DNA of 32,339 nt from Nonomuraea deserti (GTDB lineage: Bacteria > Actinomycetota > Actinomycetes > Streptosporangiales > Streptosporangiaceae). A model generated the notes under the pieces. The model was given only the letters and a program-made list of their open reading frames with translations. It was not told where the DNA came from and did not search any database. Positions 14,532 through 23,209 of the stretch are shown here, piece by piece (within the stretch, counting starts at the first letter, position 1; each line of letters starts with the position of its first letter). The DNA lies in the NCBI RefSeq assembly GCF_004348685.1, contig NZ_SMKO01000102.1:1-32339 (forward strand), in the 5' to 3' direction. The position numbers and the translations under genes were made by a program.

Positions 14532-15806
14532 ATGCGAAGGTACTGGGCAGGACTGGCCGTGATGGCCGTCGCGATCGCGGGCTGCGGGCTGGGTGGCGCG
14601 GAACCGGACCGGGCAGCGCCGGTCACGAACGTCACCGGCGAGGTGAAGGGCAAGGTCAGCCTGCAGACGTGGGCGCTCAAACCGAAGTTCACCGACTACG
14701 TGCAGGGCGTCATCGACGGCTTCGAGAAACAGTATCCGGGCACCGAGGTGGAGTGGCTGGACCAGCCCGCCGAGGGCTACTCGGAGAAGGTGCTCACCCA
14801 GGCGGCCGGCGGCTCGCTGCCCGACGTCGTCAACCTGCCGCCCGACTTCGCGGCCCCGCTGGTCAAGCAGGGCGTGCTGATGGACGTCGGCCAGGCCGAC
14901 CAGAAGCTGGCCGACGTCTACGTCCCCGGCGGCCTTGAGGCCTACCGCTACCCCGGCGCCGAGGGCACGTACGGCTACCCCTGGTACCTCAACACCGACG
15001 TCAACTACTGGAACTCGGAGCTGCTCACCGAGAACGGCCTGGACCCGGAGAAGCCGCCGGCGAGCCTGGACGAGCTCATCGCCCAGGCCAGGACGCTGAA
15101 GGAGAAGTCGGGCGGCAAGGTCTACCTGATGAGCCGCAAGCCGGAGCTGGGCGACCTGGCCAACGCGGGCGTCCCCATGATGGCGCCCGACGGGAGCCGC
15201 TTCGCCTTCAACACCCCGGAGGCAATCGCGCTGCTGGACAAGTACCGCGACGCGTACAAGGAGGGGCTGCTGCCGCGCGACGTGCTCACCGACACCTACG
15301 CCGGCAACGCCAAGCTGTTCACCGAGGGCACCGTCGCCTGGACGACCGCCGGCGGCAACTTCATCACGAGCCTGGCCACCGACAACCCGACGCTCGCGCC
15401 CAAGGTGGTGCCGTCGCCCGCGATCGGCACCCCGCCGCTCTACGTGCAGGGCCTGGCGATCTCCAAGCGCACGAAGAACGCCCCGGCCGCGCTCGCCCTG
15501 GCCCGCTGGGTGACCAACGCCGAGAACCAGGCCGCCTTCGCCCACCTGGTCAACATCTTCCCCAGCACCAGGGCCTCGGCGAACGACCCGTTCTTCAGCA
15601 AGAGCGACGGCACCCGCTCGGGCGACGCCAAGGTGATCGCGTTCACCTCGCTGGCCAAGGCGAAGGTGCTCGAGCCGGTCCAGGTCACCGAGGCGATGAA
15701 GAAGTTCGTCCGGCAGCAGTTCGCGCTGGCGATCAGCGGTGAGGCCACCTCCAAGGAGGCGCTGGACGCCGCCGTGGCCAAGTGCGACGAGCTGCTCAAG
15801 AGCTGA
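14532..15806 (+). CDS. Sugar ABC transporter substrate-binding lipoprotein (CUT1), probable N-glycan importer
   Basis: The 424-residue protein starts with a lipoprotein signal ending in a lipobox (VAIAGC, lipidated C18) and continues as an extracellular solute-binding protein of the CUT1 (family 1) type. It would be anchored outside the membrane and deliver an oligosaccharide to the two permeases encoded next. The ATG has AGGAG (14521-14525) six bases upstream. It is the first gene of an operon ending with a GH38 alpha-mannosidase and lies behind LacI operator 2, so the substrate is probably the Man(n)GlcNAc glycan released by GH85. Affinity cannot be read from sequence. Confidence 0.88.
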   Translation: MRRYWAGLAVMAVAIAGCGLGGAEPDRAAPVTNVTGEVKGKVSLQTWALKPKFTDYVQGVIDGFEKQYPGTEVEWLDQPAEGYSEKVLTQAAGGSLPDVVNLPPDFAAPLVKQGVLMDVGQADQKLADVYVPGGLEAYRYPGAEGTYGYPWYLNTDVNYWNSELLTENGLDPEKPPASLDELIAQARTLKEKSGGKVYLMSRKPELGDLANAGVPMMAPDGSRFAFNTPEAIALLDKYRDAYKEGLLPRDVLTDTYAGNAKLFTEGTVAWTTAGGNFITSLATDNPTLAPKVVPSPAIGTPPLYVQGLAISKRTKNAPAALALARWVTNAENQAAFAHLVNIFPSTRASANDPFFSKSDGTRSGDAKVIAFTSLAKAKVLEPVQVTEAMKKFVRQQFALAISGEATSKEALDAAVAKCDELLKS

Positions 15807-16678
15807 TGACCCACCACCGCTGGTTCACGCCGTGGCTGCTGGTGGCGCCCGCCGCGGTCTGGTTGTGCGTCTTCTCCGTCTTCCCGTCGATCAACACGCT
15901 GGTCCTGGCGTTCACCAACGCCAAGCCGCTCGGCGGCGGCCACTTCACCGGCCTGGCCAACTTCGGCCGCGCCCTGGACGACGACCAGCTCGCCGACGCG
16001 CTGGTCAACAGCATCGTCTACATGCTGGTGTGCCTGCCGCTGCTCACGCTGCTGCCGCTGCTGATCGCGATCCTGGTGGAGAAGAAGCTGCCCGGCATCA
16101 TGTTCTTCCGCACCGCCTTCTACACCCCGGTGGTCGCGTCGGCCGTGGTGGTCGCGCTGATCTGGGGCTGGCTCCTGGACGACCGCGGGCTGGTGAACGG
16201 CTTCGCGCAGTGGCTGGGCGTGATCGCCGCGCCGGTGCCGTTCCTGACCGACCGGTGGCTGCTGCTGTTCAGTGCGATCAGCCTGACCATCTGGAAAGGG
16301 CTGGGCTACTACATGATCATCTATCTGTCGGCGCTCGGCAACGTCCGGCGCGAGCTGCACGAGGCCGCGGCCGTGGACGGCGCGGGCCCGGTGCGGCGCT
16401 TCTGGAGCGTCACGGTGCCCGGCGTGCGCAACACCATGTTGCTGATCTCCGTGCTGGTGTCGGTCTCCGCGCTGCGCGTGTTCTCCGAGCTGTACGTGCT
16501 GTCGAACGGCACCGGCGGCCCCGGCGGCAGGGACATGTCGCTCGTGATGCTCATCCAGCTCTACAGCCGCGGTTTCACCGGTCACCTCGGCTACGCCTCC
16601 GCGCTCAGCCTGGTGCTGCTGGTCGTCACCATCGGGCCGATGCTCCTGCTGCTGCGGCTCAACAGGAAGGCGGCCTGA
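15806..16678 (+). CDS. Sugar ABC transporter permease, MalF-like (CUT1)
   Basis: This 290-residue membrane protein has about six transmembrane helices and the permease EAA loop at E193-AAAVDGAG, where the ATPase docks. ATG 15806 overlaps the TGA of the binding-protein gene (TGATG), so translation is coupled; a start 24 bases upstream would lie inside that gene. It pairs with the next permease. No ATPase gene accompanies them, so a shared MsiK-type ATPase is expected elsewhere in the genome. Confidence 0.88.
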   Translation: MTHHRWFTPWLLVAPAAVWLCVFSVFPSINTLVLAFTNAKPLGGGHFTGLANFGRALDDDQLADALVNSIVYMLVCLPLLTLLPLLIAILVEKKLPGIMFFRTAFYTPVVASAVVVALIWGWLLDDRGLVNGFAQWLGVIAAPVPFLTDRWLLLFSAISLTIWKGLGYYMIIYLSALGNVRRELHEAAAVDGAGPVRRFWSVTVPGVRNTMLLISVLVSVSALRVFSELYVLSNGTGGPGGRDMSLVMLIQLYSRGFTGHLGYASALSLVLLVVTIGPMLLLLRLNRKAA

Positions 16679-16679
16679 C

Positions 16680-17510
16680 ATCAACACCGTCTCCGCCCGC
16701 GAGAAGGCGCTGCGTTACGTCCTGCTCCTGCTCGTGCTCGCCCTGACCGTCTCGCCGTTCCTGTGGCAGCTGTCCACCTCGCTCAAGAGCGTGCAGGAGG
16801 ACATCTACACCCGCACGCCGAGCTTCCTGCCCGAACAGCCGACGCTGGCCAACTACGCCGAGGTGGCCGAGACCGTCCCCGTGTGGTCGTACGCGGCCAA
16901 CTCGCTGGTCGTGGCAGCCATCGTGGTCGCGGGCAACGCCGTGGGCGCCACGATCGCCGGGTTCGCCCTGGCCAAGCTCCGCTTCAGGGGCGCGAAGCTG
17001 CTGCTCGGGCTGTTCCTGGCGACGCTGGTGCTGCCCGGCGAGGTGACGATCGTCTCGCAGTACGTCACCGTCCGCTCGCTCGGCCTGGCCGACACCCTGC
17101 TCGGGGTGGCGTTGCCGGGCGCGATCGGGATGCTTAACGTGCTGTTGATGCGTACAGCGTTTCAGGCGATCCCCCGGGAGATGGACGAAGCCGCGATCAT
17201 CGACGGGGCGACGGCGTGGCAGCGGCTGCGCCACATCGGCCTGCCGAACGTGCGCGGCATGCTCAGCGTCGTCACGATCTTCGCGTTCATCGGGGCCTGG
17301 GACGACTTCCTGTGGCCGCTCATCGTCCTGACCGACCCCGCCAACTACACTCTCACGGTCGGCCTGCAGTATTTGAACGGCACGTTCAGCGCCAACCCGC
17401 GGCTGATCGCGGCAGGCACGATGATCTCCTTCCTGCCGATCGTGATCGTCTTCGCGGCACTCCAGCGCTTCTTCTTCAAGGGCGTGGAGGAAGGCGCCAT
17501 CAAAGGCTGA
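16680..17510 (+). CDS. Sugar ABC transporter permease, MalG-like (CUT1), with ATC in start position
   Basis: The protein matches a MalG-like CUT1 permease with an EAA loop (DEAAIIDGATAWQRLRHIGLP). The frame opens right after the upstream stop codon and begins with ATC at 16680-16682, which gives 276 residues and a complete first helix (LRYVLLLLVLALTV). AGGAAGG (16664-16670) lies nine bases upstream of the ATC, in the usual place for a start codon. No ATG, GTG or TTG occurs in frame until GTG 16734. That start would remove 18 residues, cut into helix 1 and has no Shine-Dalgarno. The normal start may have mutated, or an AUC start may be used at low efficiency. Family assignment is firm; the start is uncertain. 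Confidence 0.8.
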   Translation: MNTVSAREKALRYVLLLLVLALTVSPFLWQLSTSLKSVQEDIYTRTPSFLPEQPTLANYAEVAETVPVWSYAANSLVVAAIVVAGNAVGATIAGFALAKLRFRGAKLLLGLFLATLVLPGEVTIVSQYVTVRSLGLADTLLGVALPGAIGMLNVLLMRTAFQAIPREMDEAAIIDGATAWQRLRHIGLPNVRGMLSVVTIFAFIGAWDDFLWPLIVLTDPANYTLTVGLQYLNGTFSANPRLIAAGTMISFLPIVIVFAALQRFFFKGVEEGAIKG

Positions 17511-17541
17511 CAATCCCCCTTTTTTGCGTAAGGAGTCCCCG

Positions 17542-20535
17542 ATGCACGACGACCGCGACCTGGTCGAAGCCCGCCTGAAGCGTGTGCTCAACGAGCGGAT
17601 CCGCCCCGCCCTTTACCCCGAGTCGGTGCCGATGGAGGTGGCCGTCTGGCATGCGCCGGACGAGCCCGTGCCGGTCGCCGAAGGGCTGGCCGCGACACCT
17701 GAGCCGATCGCGGTGGGCGATGCGTGGGGCGCGCCGTGGGGCACGAGCTGGTTCACCGTCACCGGCACGGTGCCGGAGCGGTGGGCGGGCCGGACCGTCG
17801 AAGCCCTGCTCGACCTGGGCTTCGACGAGGACATGCCCGGTTTCCAGTGCGAGGGCCTGGTCTACCTCCCCGACGGCACCCCGGTGAAGGGGCTCAACCC
17901 GCGCAACCAGTGGGTCCGCGTCGGCGCCCCCGCCGAGGGCGGGGAGCGGGTGCGCCTGCACGTCGAGGCGGCCTCCAACCCAGTCATCCTCGATCGCCAC
18001 CCGTTCCAGCCGACCCGGCTCGGCGACAAGGAGACGGCCGGGAGCGACCCCCTCTACCGGGTGGCCCGCATGGACCTGGCCGTCTTCGACGAGACCGTGT
18101 GGCAGCTCGTGATGGACCTGGAGGTGCTCGGCGAGCTGATGCACCAGCTGCCGGTCGACGGCGCCCGCCGCTGGGAGCTGCTGCGGGCCGTCAACCGGGC
18201 GCTGGACGCGGTGGACCTGCAGGACGTCAACGGCACAGCCGCCGCCGCCAGGGCCGAGCTGACCGGCGTGCTGTCGGCCCCCGCCGTGCCGTCGGCGCAC
18301 CGCATCAGCGCCGTCGGCCACGCGCACATCGACTCGGCCTGGCTGTGGCCGCTGCGCGAGACCGTGCGCAAGGTGGCCCGCACCGCCTCCAACATGACGG
18401 CGCTGCTGGAGGACGAGCCGGACTTCGTGTTCGCGATGTCGCAGGCGCAGCAGTGGGCGTGGATCAAGGAGCACCGGCCCGAGGTCTGGGCGAAGGTGAC
18501 CAAGGCGGTGGCCTCCGGCCGGTTCGTCCCGGCGGGCGGCATGTGGGTGGAGTCCGACACGAACATGCCCGGCTCCGAGGCCATGGCCCGGCAGTTCGTG
18601 CACGGCAAGCGCTTCTTCATCGACGAGTTCGGCATCGACAACGATGAGGTGTGGCTGCCCGACACGTTCGGCTTCGCGGCCGGGCTGCCGCAGATCATCA
18701 AGGCGGCCGGCTCGAAGCGGCTGCTCACGCAGAAGATCTCGTGGAGCCAGACGAACACGTTCCCGCACCACACGTTCCTGTGGGAAGGCCTCGACGGCAC
18801 CCGGATCTTCACGCACTTCCCGCCCGTCGACACCTACAACTGCTCGATGACGGGCGGCGAGCTGGCCCACGCGGCCCGCAACTTCAAGGACAAGGGCGTC
18901 GCCCGGCACTCGCTCGCGCCGACCGGCTGGGGCGACGGGGGCGGCGGCACGACGCGCGAGATGGTCGCCAAGGCCGCCAGGGTACGCGACCTCGAAGGCT
19001 CGCCCGCCGTCACGTGGGAGACGCCGGCCGACTTCTTCGCCAAGGCCGAGGCGGAATATCCGAACCCGCCGGTCTGGGCCGGCGAGCTCTACCTGGAGCT
19101 GCACCGGGCGACCCTGACCAGCCAGGCCAAGACGAAGCAGGGCAACCGCCGCAGCGAGCACCTGCTGCGGGAGGCCGAGCTCTGGGCGGCGACCGCGGCC
19201 GTGCGCGCCGGGGCGCCCTACCCGTACGCGCAGCTCGACCGGATCTGGAAGACGGTGCTGCTGCACCAGTTCCACGACATCCTGCCCGGCTCGTCGATCG
19301 CGTGGGTGCACCGGGAGGCGCGCAGGACGTACGAGCTGGTGGCGGAGGAGCTGAACGCCGTCATCGACACCGCGCAGCGCGCGCTGGCCGGCGACGCCTC
19401 CGGCGGCACGCTCGTCTTCAACGGCGCCCCGCACGCCCGCGGCGGCGTCCCCGCCGGCGGCGCGGCACGGCCGGAGCCCGGCGTGGAGACCACCGTGCGC
19501 GACCGCGACGGCGGCGGCCACGTCCTGGACAACGGTCTGCTGAAGGTGGAGGTCGACGCCCGCGGCCTGATCGTGTCGGTCTACGACGTGGCCGCCGATC
19601 GGGAGACGGTCGCGCCCGGCCAGGTGGCCGGGCTGCTGCAGCTGCACCCCGACTTCCCCAACAAGTGGGACGCCTGGGACGTCGACGAGTTCTACCGCAA
19701 CACGGGCACCGACCTGACCGGGGCCGACGAGGTGAGCCTGGTGGACGGCTCGGTCCGCGTCCGCCGCTCCTTCGGCTCGTCGAGCGTGACGCAGGTGTTC
19801 ACGCTGTCCGGCCGGCGGCTCGACATCGACACCGAGGTCGACTGGCACGAGACGGAGAAGTTCCTGAAGCTGGCGTTCCCGCTGGACGTGCACGCCGACC
19901 GGTACGCCTCCGAGAGCCAGTACGGCCACGTCTTCCGCGCCACGCACACCAACACGAGCTGGGAGGCGGCCAAGTTCGAGGCCTGCAACCACCGCTTCGT
20001 GCACGTGGAGGAGCCCGGCTGGGGCGTCGCGCTGGTCAACGACTCGACCTACGGCCACGACGTCACCCGCACCGCCGGTGACGCGGGCACGACCACGACC
20101 GTGCGCGTCTCGCTGCTGCGCGCCCCCCGCTTCCCCGACCCGGAGACCGACCAGGGCGTGCACCGCTTCCGCCACGCGCTCGTGCCGGGCGCCACGATCG
20201 GCGACGCGGTCCGCGAGGGTTATGTCGTCAACCTGCCCGAGCGCCGCGTGCCCGGCGACGCCGAGGTCGCGCCGCTGGTGACGGTGGACGACGACGCGGT
20301 GGTGGTGACCGCCGTCAAGCTGGCCGACGACGAGAGCGGCGACGTGATCGTGCGGTTCCACGAGTCGAGGGGCGGCCGGGCGCGGGCCACGTTGACGCCG
20401 GGCTTCCCCGTGGCGGAGGTGGTCGCCACGGACCTGCTGGAGCGTCCCACGGGCGAGCCGCGGCGCCACGACGGCCCGGTGCCGGTGACGCTGCGCCCGT
20501 TCGAGCTGGTGACCGTGCGGATCAAGCGCGCGTGA
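17542..20535 (+). CDS. GH38 alpha-mannosidase, intracellular
   Basis: The 997-residue enzyme has the GH38 zinc site H260-A-H262-I-D264 in VGHAHIDSAWLWP, the nucleophile D339 in MWVESDTNMPG, and the later zinc ligand region H578-D579 in HQFHDILPGSS. Jelly-roll C-terminal domains fill the rest, a usual layout and length for bacterial class II alpha-mannosidases. There is no signal peptide. ATG 17542 is chosen because AAGGAG (17530-17535) lies six bases upstream. The gene follows the MalG-like permease by 31 bases in the LacI-controlled operon, so it should trim alpha-mannose from imported glycans before the GH5_18-like enzyme acts. It ends at a strong bidirectional terminator. Confidence 0.93.
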   Translation: MHDDRDLVEARLKRVLNERIRPALYPESVPMEVAVWHAPDEPVPVAEGLAATPEPIAVGDAWGAPWGTSWFTVTGTVPERWAGRTVEALLDLGFDEDMPGFQCEGLVYLPDGTPVKGLNPRNQWVRVGAPAEGGERVRLHVEAASNPVILDRHPFQPTRLGDKETAGSDPLYRVARMDLAVFDETVWQLVMDLEVLGELMHQLPVDGARRWELLRAVNRALDAVDLQDVNGTAAAARAELTGVLSAPAVPSAHRISAVGHAHIDSAWLWPLRETVRKVARTASNMTALLEDEPDFVFAMSQAQQWAWIKEHRPEVWAKVTKAVASGRFVPAGGMWVESDTNMPGSEAMARQFVHGKRFFIDEFGIDNDEVWLPDTFGFAAGLPQIIKAAGSKRLLTQKISWSQTNTFPHHTFLWEGLDGTRIFTHFPPVDTYNCSMTGGELAHAARNFKDKGVARHSLAPTGWGDGGGGTTREMVAKAARVRDLEGSPAVTWETPADFFAKAEAEYPNPPVWAGELYLELHRATLTSQAKTKQGNRRSEHLLREAELWAATAAVRAGAPYPYAQLDRIWKTVLLHQFHDILPGSSIAWVHREARRTYELVAEELNAVIDTAQRALAGDASGGTLVFNGAPHARGGVPAGGAARPEPGVETTVRDRDGGGHVLDNGLLKVEVDARGLIVSVYDVAADRETVAPGQVAGLLQLHPDFPNKWDAWDVDEFYRNTGTDLTGADEVSLVDGSVRVRRSFGSSSVTQVFTLSGRRLDIDTEVDWHETEKFLKLAFPLDVHADRYASESQYGHVFRATHTNTSWEAAKFEACNHRFVHVEEPGWGVALVNDSTYGHDVTRTAGDAGTTTTVRVSLLRAPRFPDPETDQGVHRFRHALVPGATIGDAVREGYVVNLPERRVPGDAEVAPLVTVDDDAVVVTAVKLADDESGDVIVRFHESRGGRARATLTPGFPVAEVVATDLLERPTGEPRRHDGPVPVTLRPFELVTVRIKRA

Positions 20536-20543
20536 TCAGGCCA

Positions 20544-20571
20544 GGGCCGCCCGGCGAGGGCCGGGCGGCCC
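20544..20571. terminator. Bidirectional terminator between GH38 and ROK genes
   Basis: Perfect 12-base arms GGGCCGCCCGGC (20544-20555) and its complement (20560-20571) enclose a four-base loop. The hairpin lies between converging stop codons. Confidence 0.85.
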
Positions 20572-20573
20572 GC

Positions 20574-21746
20574 TCAGCCGCTGAGCAGCGCCCCCAGGCG
20601 GGGCGCGTACGTGGCGTGGAAGACCAGCGAGGCAGCGCCGATCGCGGCGGCGTCCGCCGCGATCGGCGAGGTCTCCACCTGGACCGCGTGCAGCCGCCTG
20701 GCCAGCGACCTGCTCGACACGGCCGTCGCGATCACCTCGCGGTAGAGCCCGCCCACCTCTCTGAGCGCGGGCCCGCCGAGCACGAGCAGGTCGATGTCGA
20801 GCATGTTCACGACGCTCACGGCGGCGTCGGCCAGCCGCCCGGCCACGCGTTCGATCACGGCTCGGGCCTCGGGCTCGCCGCGCGCGGCCGCCGCGCAGAT
20901 GGCGGCGTGATCGGCCCCGTTGCCCAGCGCCGCCTCGATGGCGCTCGGGCAGCAGACGGCCTCCACGCAGCCCCGGTTGCCGCAGTAGCACTCGGGGCCG
21001 TCCGGTTCGACCGTCATGTGGCCGAACTCGGCGGCGTTGAGCGACCGCCCGCGATAGACCTGGTTGTCCAGGAAGATCCCGCCCCCGATGCCTGTCCCCA
21101 GGTAGAGGTAGGCGAAGCTGGGCGTGGCCCGCGCCGTCCCGGCCCACCGCTCCCCGATCGCCGCGGCGGTCGCGTCGTTGTCGACGGTGACGGGAAAGCG
21201 GGTGTGCTCCTCCAGCAGGCTCTTGATCGGCACCTGGTCCCAGCCGGGCAGCCGCGGGGGCGACATCATCACGCCGTCGCCGTCCAGCGGCCCGGGGCAG
21301 GCCAGGCCCACCCCCAGCACCTTGCCGTCGGCGACCCCAGCCTCCCTGAGGATGCGCCGCGCGGCCCTGGCCATCTGCCGCACCACGGCGTCCGGCTTGT
21401 GTCCCGGCCGCACCGGCTGGCGCAGCCGCGCGACCGGCCGTCCGGCCAGGTCGGCGAGCACGCAGGAGATCTCCCCGGGGTCGAAGTGCACGCCGATGGC
21501 GTAGCCGGCGTCCGGGTCGACCCGCAGGATGGTGCGCGGCTTGCCCCCGTTGGACGGTGCGGAGCCGTCCTCGATGACCAGCCCCTCCTCCAGCAACCGA
21601 CGGACGATCACCGACACGGTCTGCGCGGTCAACCTGGTGCGGGCCGCGATCTGGACGCGGCTGATCCCGTCGGAGGCCTGGATCGCCTCCAGCACCACGG
21701 CGCGGTTGTAGCTCCCCACCTTGGGCAGGTTCGTGCCCAGCTGCAT
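20574..21746 (-). CDS. ROK-family transcriptional regulator (NagC/XylR-like)
   Basis: The 390-residue protein has an N-terminal MarR-like winged helix (about 12-60, with SRVQIAARTRLTAQTVSVIVRRL) and a C-terminal sugar-kinase-like ROK domain. The ROK signature is clear: G-H243-M, then C253-Y-C255-G-N-R-G-C260-x-E, a structural zinc site. The DND motif at 189-191 keeps the kinase aspartate, so sugar binding, or even residual kinase activity, is possible. No Shine-Dalgarno precedes ATG 21746, and GATATT ends seven bases upstream, so a leaderless transcript is likely. It faces the GH38 gene across a terminator and is divergent from a second importer. Its job is probably to repress that importer, with a sugar or amino sugar as inducer. 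Confidence 0.92.
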   Translation of the reverse strand: MQLGTNLPKVGSYNRAVVLEAIQASDGISRVQIAARTRLTAQTVSVIVRRLLEEGLVIEDGSAPSNGGKPRTILRVDPDAGYAIGVHFDPGEISCVLADLAGRPVARLRQPVRPGHKPDAVVRQMARAARRILREAGVADGKVLGVGLACPGPLDGDGVMMSPPRLPGWDQVPIKSLLEEHTRFPVTVDNDATAAAIGERWAGTARATPSFAYLYLGTGIGGGIFLDNQVYRGRSLNAAEFGHMTVEPDGPECYCGNRGCVEAVCCPSAIEAALGNGADHAAICAAAARGEPEARAVIERVAGRLADAAVSVVNMLDIDLLVLGGPALREVGGLYREVIATAVSSRSLARRLHAVQVETSPIAADAAAIGAASLVFHATYAPRLGALLSG

Positions 21747-21752
21747 GTCGCC

Positions 21753-21781
21753 AATATCACACAAACTGTTGACTTTGTAAA
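21753..21781 (-). promoter_or_regulatory. ROK promoter, leaderless
   Basis: On the minus strand TTTACA (21776-21781) is 17 bases from GATATT (21753-21758). The start would fall at the ATG itself (21746). The -35 lies inside the operator. Confidence 0.6.
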
Positions 21782-21785
21782 TCAA
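21769..21785. promoter_or_regulatory. Candidate ROK operator
   Basis: TTGACTTTGTAAATCAA is a 17-bp palindrome with arms TTGAyTT and AArTCAA (six of seven pairs). It covers the -35 boxes of both divergent promoters, so one bound regulator could shut off both the ROK gene and the importer. Confidence 0.65.
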
Positions 21786-21797
21786 ATAGATTTAGCT
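21769..21797 (+). promoter_or_regulatory. Promoter of the second ABC importer
   Basis: TTGACT (21769-21774) is 17 bases from TTAGCT (21792-21797), with a start near 21804. GGCAACCC is repeated in the leader (near 21805 and 21826); no riboswitch is recognised. Confidence 0.6.
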
Positions 21798-21853
21798 TCT
21801 CGGCAACCCCAAGGAAACTTCCCTGGCAACCCAAGAACCACCGGGAGCCCGTG

Positions 21854-23209
21854 ATGAGACGTACGCTGGCCGGTTCCCTCCTGCTGCTGACAGCCGTGGC
21901 CGGCTGTGGCGCCGACACCGAGCAGAACGCCTCCGGCAGCAAGGAACTCGAGGTCCTGTACAAGGTCGAGCCGACGTGGCCGCATCTGGAGAAGATGCTC
22001 ACGGACGCCAAGAAGCAGTACGAAGCCGCTCACTCCGGCGTCACCATCAAACTCACGCCCGTCCAGGGCAACAACGAGGCCTACTACACCAAGCTGGCCC
22101 TGCTCAACCGGTCTCCTGACTCGGCTCCCGACGTCTACCTGCACGACACGTTCCAGGTGAACGCCGACGTCGCGGCGGGCAAGCTGGCCCCTCTGGACGA
22201 ATACCTGGCCAAGTGGCCCGACTGGAACGAGCAGTTCCCCGACTCGGTCAAGCAGGCCGCCAAGGGCGGCGACGGCAAGATCTACGGCGTCCCGATCAGC
22301 ACCGACACGCGCGGCCTCTGGTACCACAAGGACGTCTTCGCCAAGGCCGGCCTCCCCGTCCCGTGGGAGCCGAAGACCTGGAACGACGTCCTGACGGCCG
22401 CTCGCACCATCAAGAAGAAGCTGCCCGACGTGGTCCCGTTCACCATGTACTCGACGAAGATCCATGGTGAGGCGTCGACCATGCAGGGCTTCGAGATGCT
22501 CCTGTACGGCACGCCCGGCGGCACCCTCTACGACGAGGCGCAGAAGAAGTGGGTGGCCGGCGGCAAGCAGTTCACCGACGCGCTGACGTTCGTCAACACC
22601 ATCTACCGCGAGAAGCTCGGGCCCAAGCAGGCCGACGCGCACAACGCCAAGCTCGCCGACAAGGCCAACTACGAGTGGTTCCCCAACGCCAAACTTGGCA
22701 TCGCGCTCGACGGCGCGTGGACCGCCGCGGCGTGGAAGCCGACCAGCACCAAGCCGTGGGCGGAGTGGAAGGACAAGATCGGCTGGACGTCCATGCCGAC
22801 GCAGAACGGCGAGGAGCCGGGCGCGGTCAGCATGTCGGGCGGCTGGGTGATGGCGATGAGCTCCTACGCCAAGAACAAGCAGGAGGCGTGGGACTTCATC
22901 GCGGTGGCCACCAACAAGGAGAACTCGCTGACGTACGCGCTGGGCTCGGGCGACCTGACCCCCCGCAAGGACGTCGCCGCGGATCCGAAGTACACCGCCG
23001 ACAACCCGAGCGTGAAGTTCTTCACCGACCTGGCCTCGGTCACCCACTACCGGCCGGCTTTCGAGGCGTACCCGAAGGTGTCGGCCCAGATCCAGGAGGC
23101 CCTGGAGGCCGTCACCACGGGCTCCCAGACTCCTGAGGAGGCCACCGCCAACTACGCTAAGGCGCTGCCCACCGCCGTGGGCGGCCCCGACAAGGTGCTG
23201 GCCAGATGA
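21854..23209 (+). CDS. Sugar ABC transporter substrate-binding lipoprotein (second CUT1 system)
   Basis: The 451-residue protein has a lipoprotein signal with lipobox VAGC (C18) and an extracellular solute-binding family 1 domain. ATG 21854 is preferred over GTG 21851 because GGGAG (21843-21847) lies six bases before the ATG. It is the first gene of a three-gene importer operon divergent from the ROK regulator. The linked glycosidases make a sugar or amino-sugar oligomer likely, but the substrate is unknown. Its sequence is clearly different from the first binding protein (14532-15806), so this is not a recent duplication. Confidence 0.88.
   Translation: MRRTLAGSLLLLTAVAGCGADTEQNASGSKELEVLYKVEPTWPHLEKMLTDAKKQYEAAHSGVTIKLTPVQGNNEAYYTKLALLNRSPDSAPDVYLHDTFQVNADVAAGKLAPLDEYLAKWPDWNEQFPDSVKQAAKGGDGKIYGVPISTDTRGLWYHKDVFAKAGLPVPWEPKTWNDVLTAARTIKKKLPDVVPFTMYSTKIHGEASTMQGFEMLLYGTPGGTLYDEAQKKWVAGGKQFTDALTFVNTIYREKLGPKQADAHNAKLADKANYEWFPNAKLGIALDGAWTAAAWKPTSTKPWAEWKDKIGWTSMPTQNGEEPGAVSMSGGWVMAMSSYAKNKQEAWDFIAVATNKENSLTYALGSGDLTPRKDVAADPKYTADNPSVKFFTDLASVTHYRPAFEAYPKVSAQIQEALEAVTTGSQTPEEATANYAKALPTAVGGPDKVLAR

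Noticed and set aside
17500..20469. Long minus-strand open frame opposite the GH38 gene
   Set aside because: The product is repetitive and has no domain; the plus strand shows all GH38 motifs. It is antisense to a real gene.
21798..21850. Possible riboswitch in the leader of the second importer
   Set aside because: Only a repeated GGCAACCC is visible, with no conserved aptamer pattern or expression platform.
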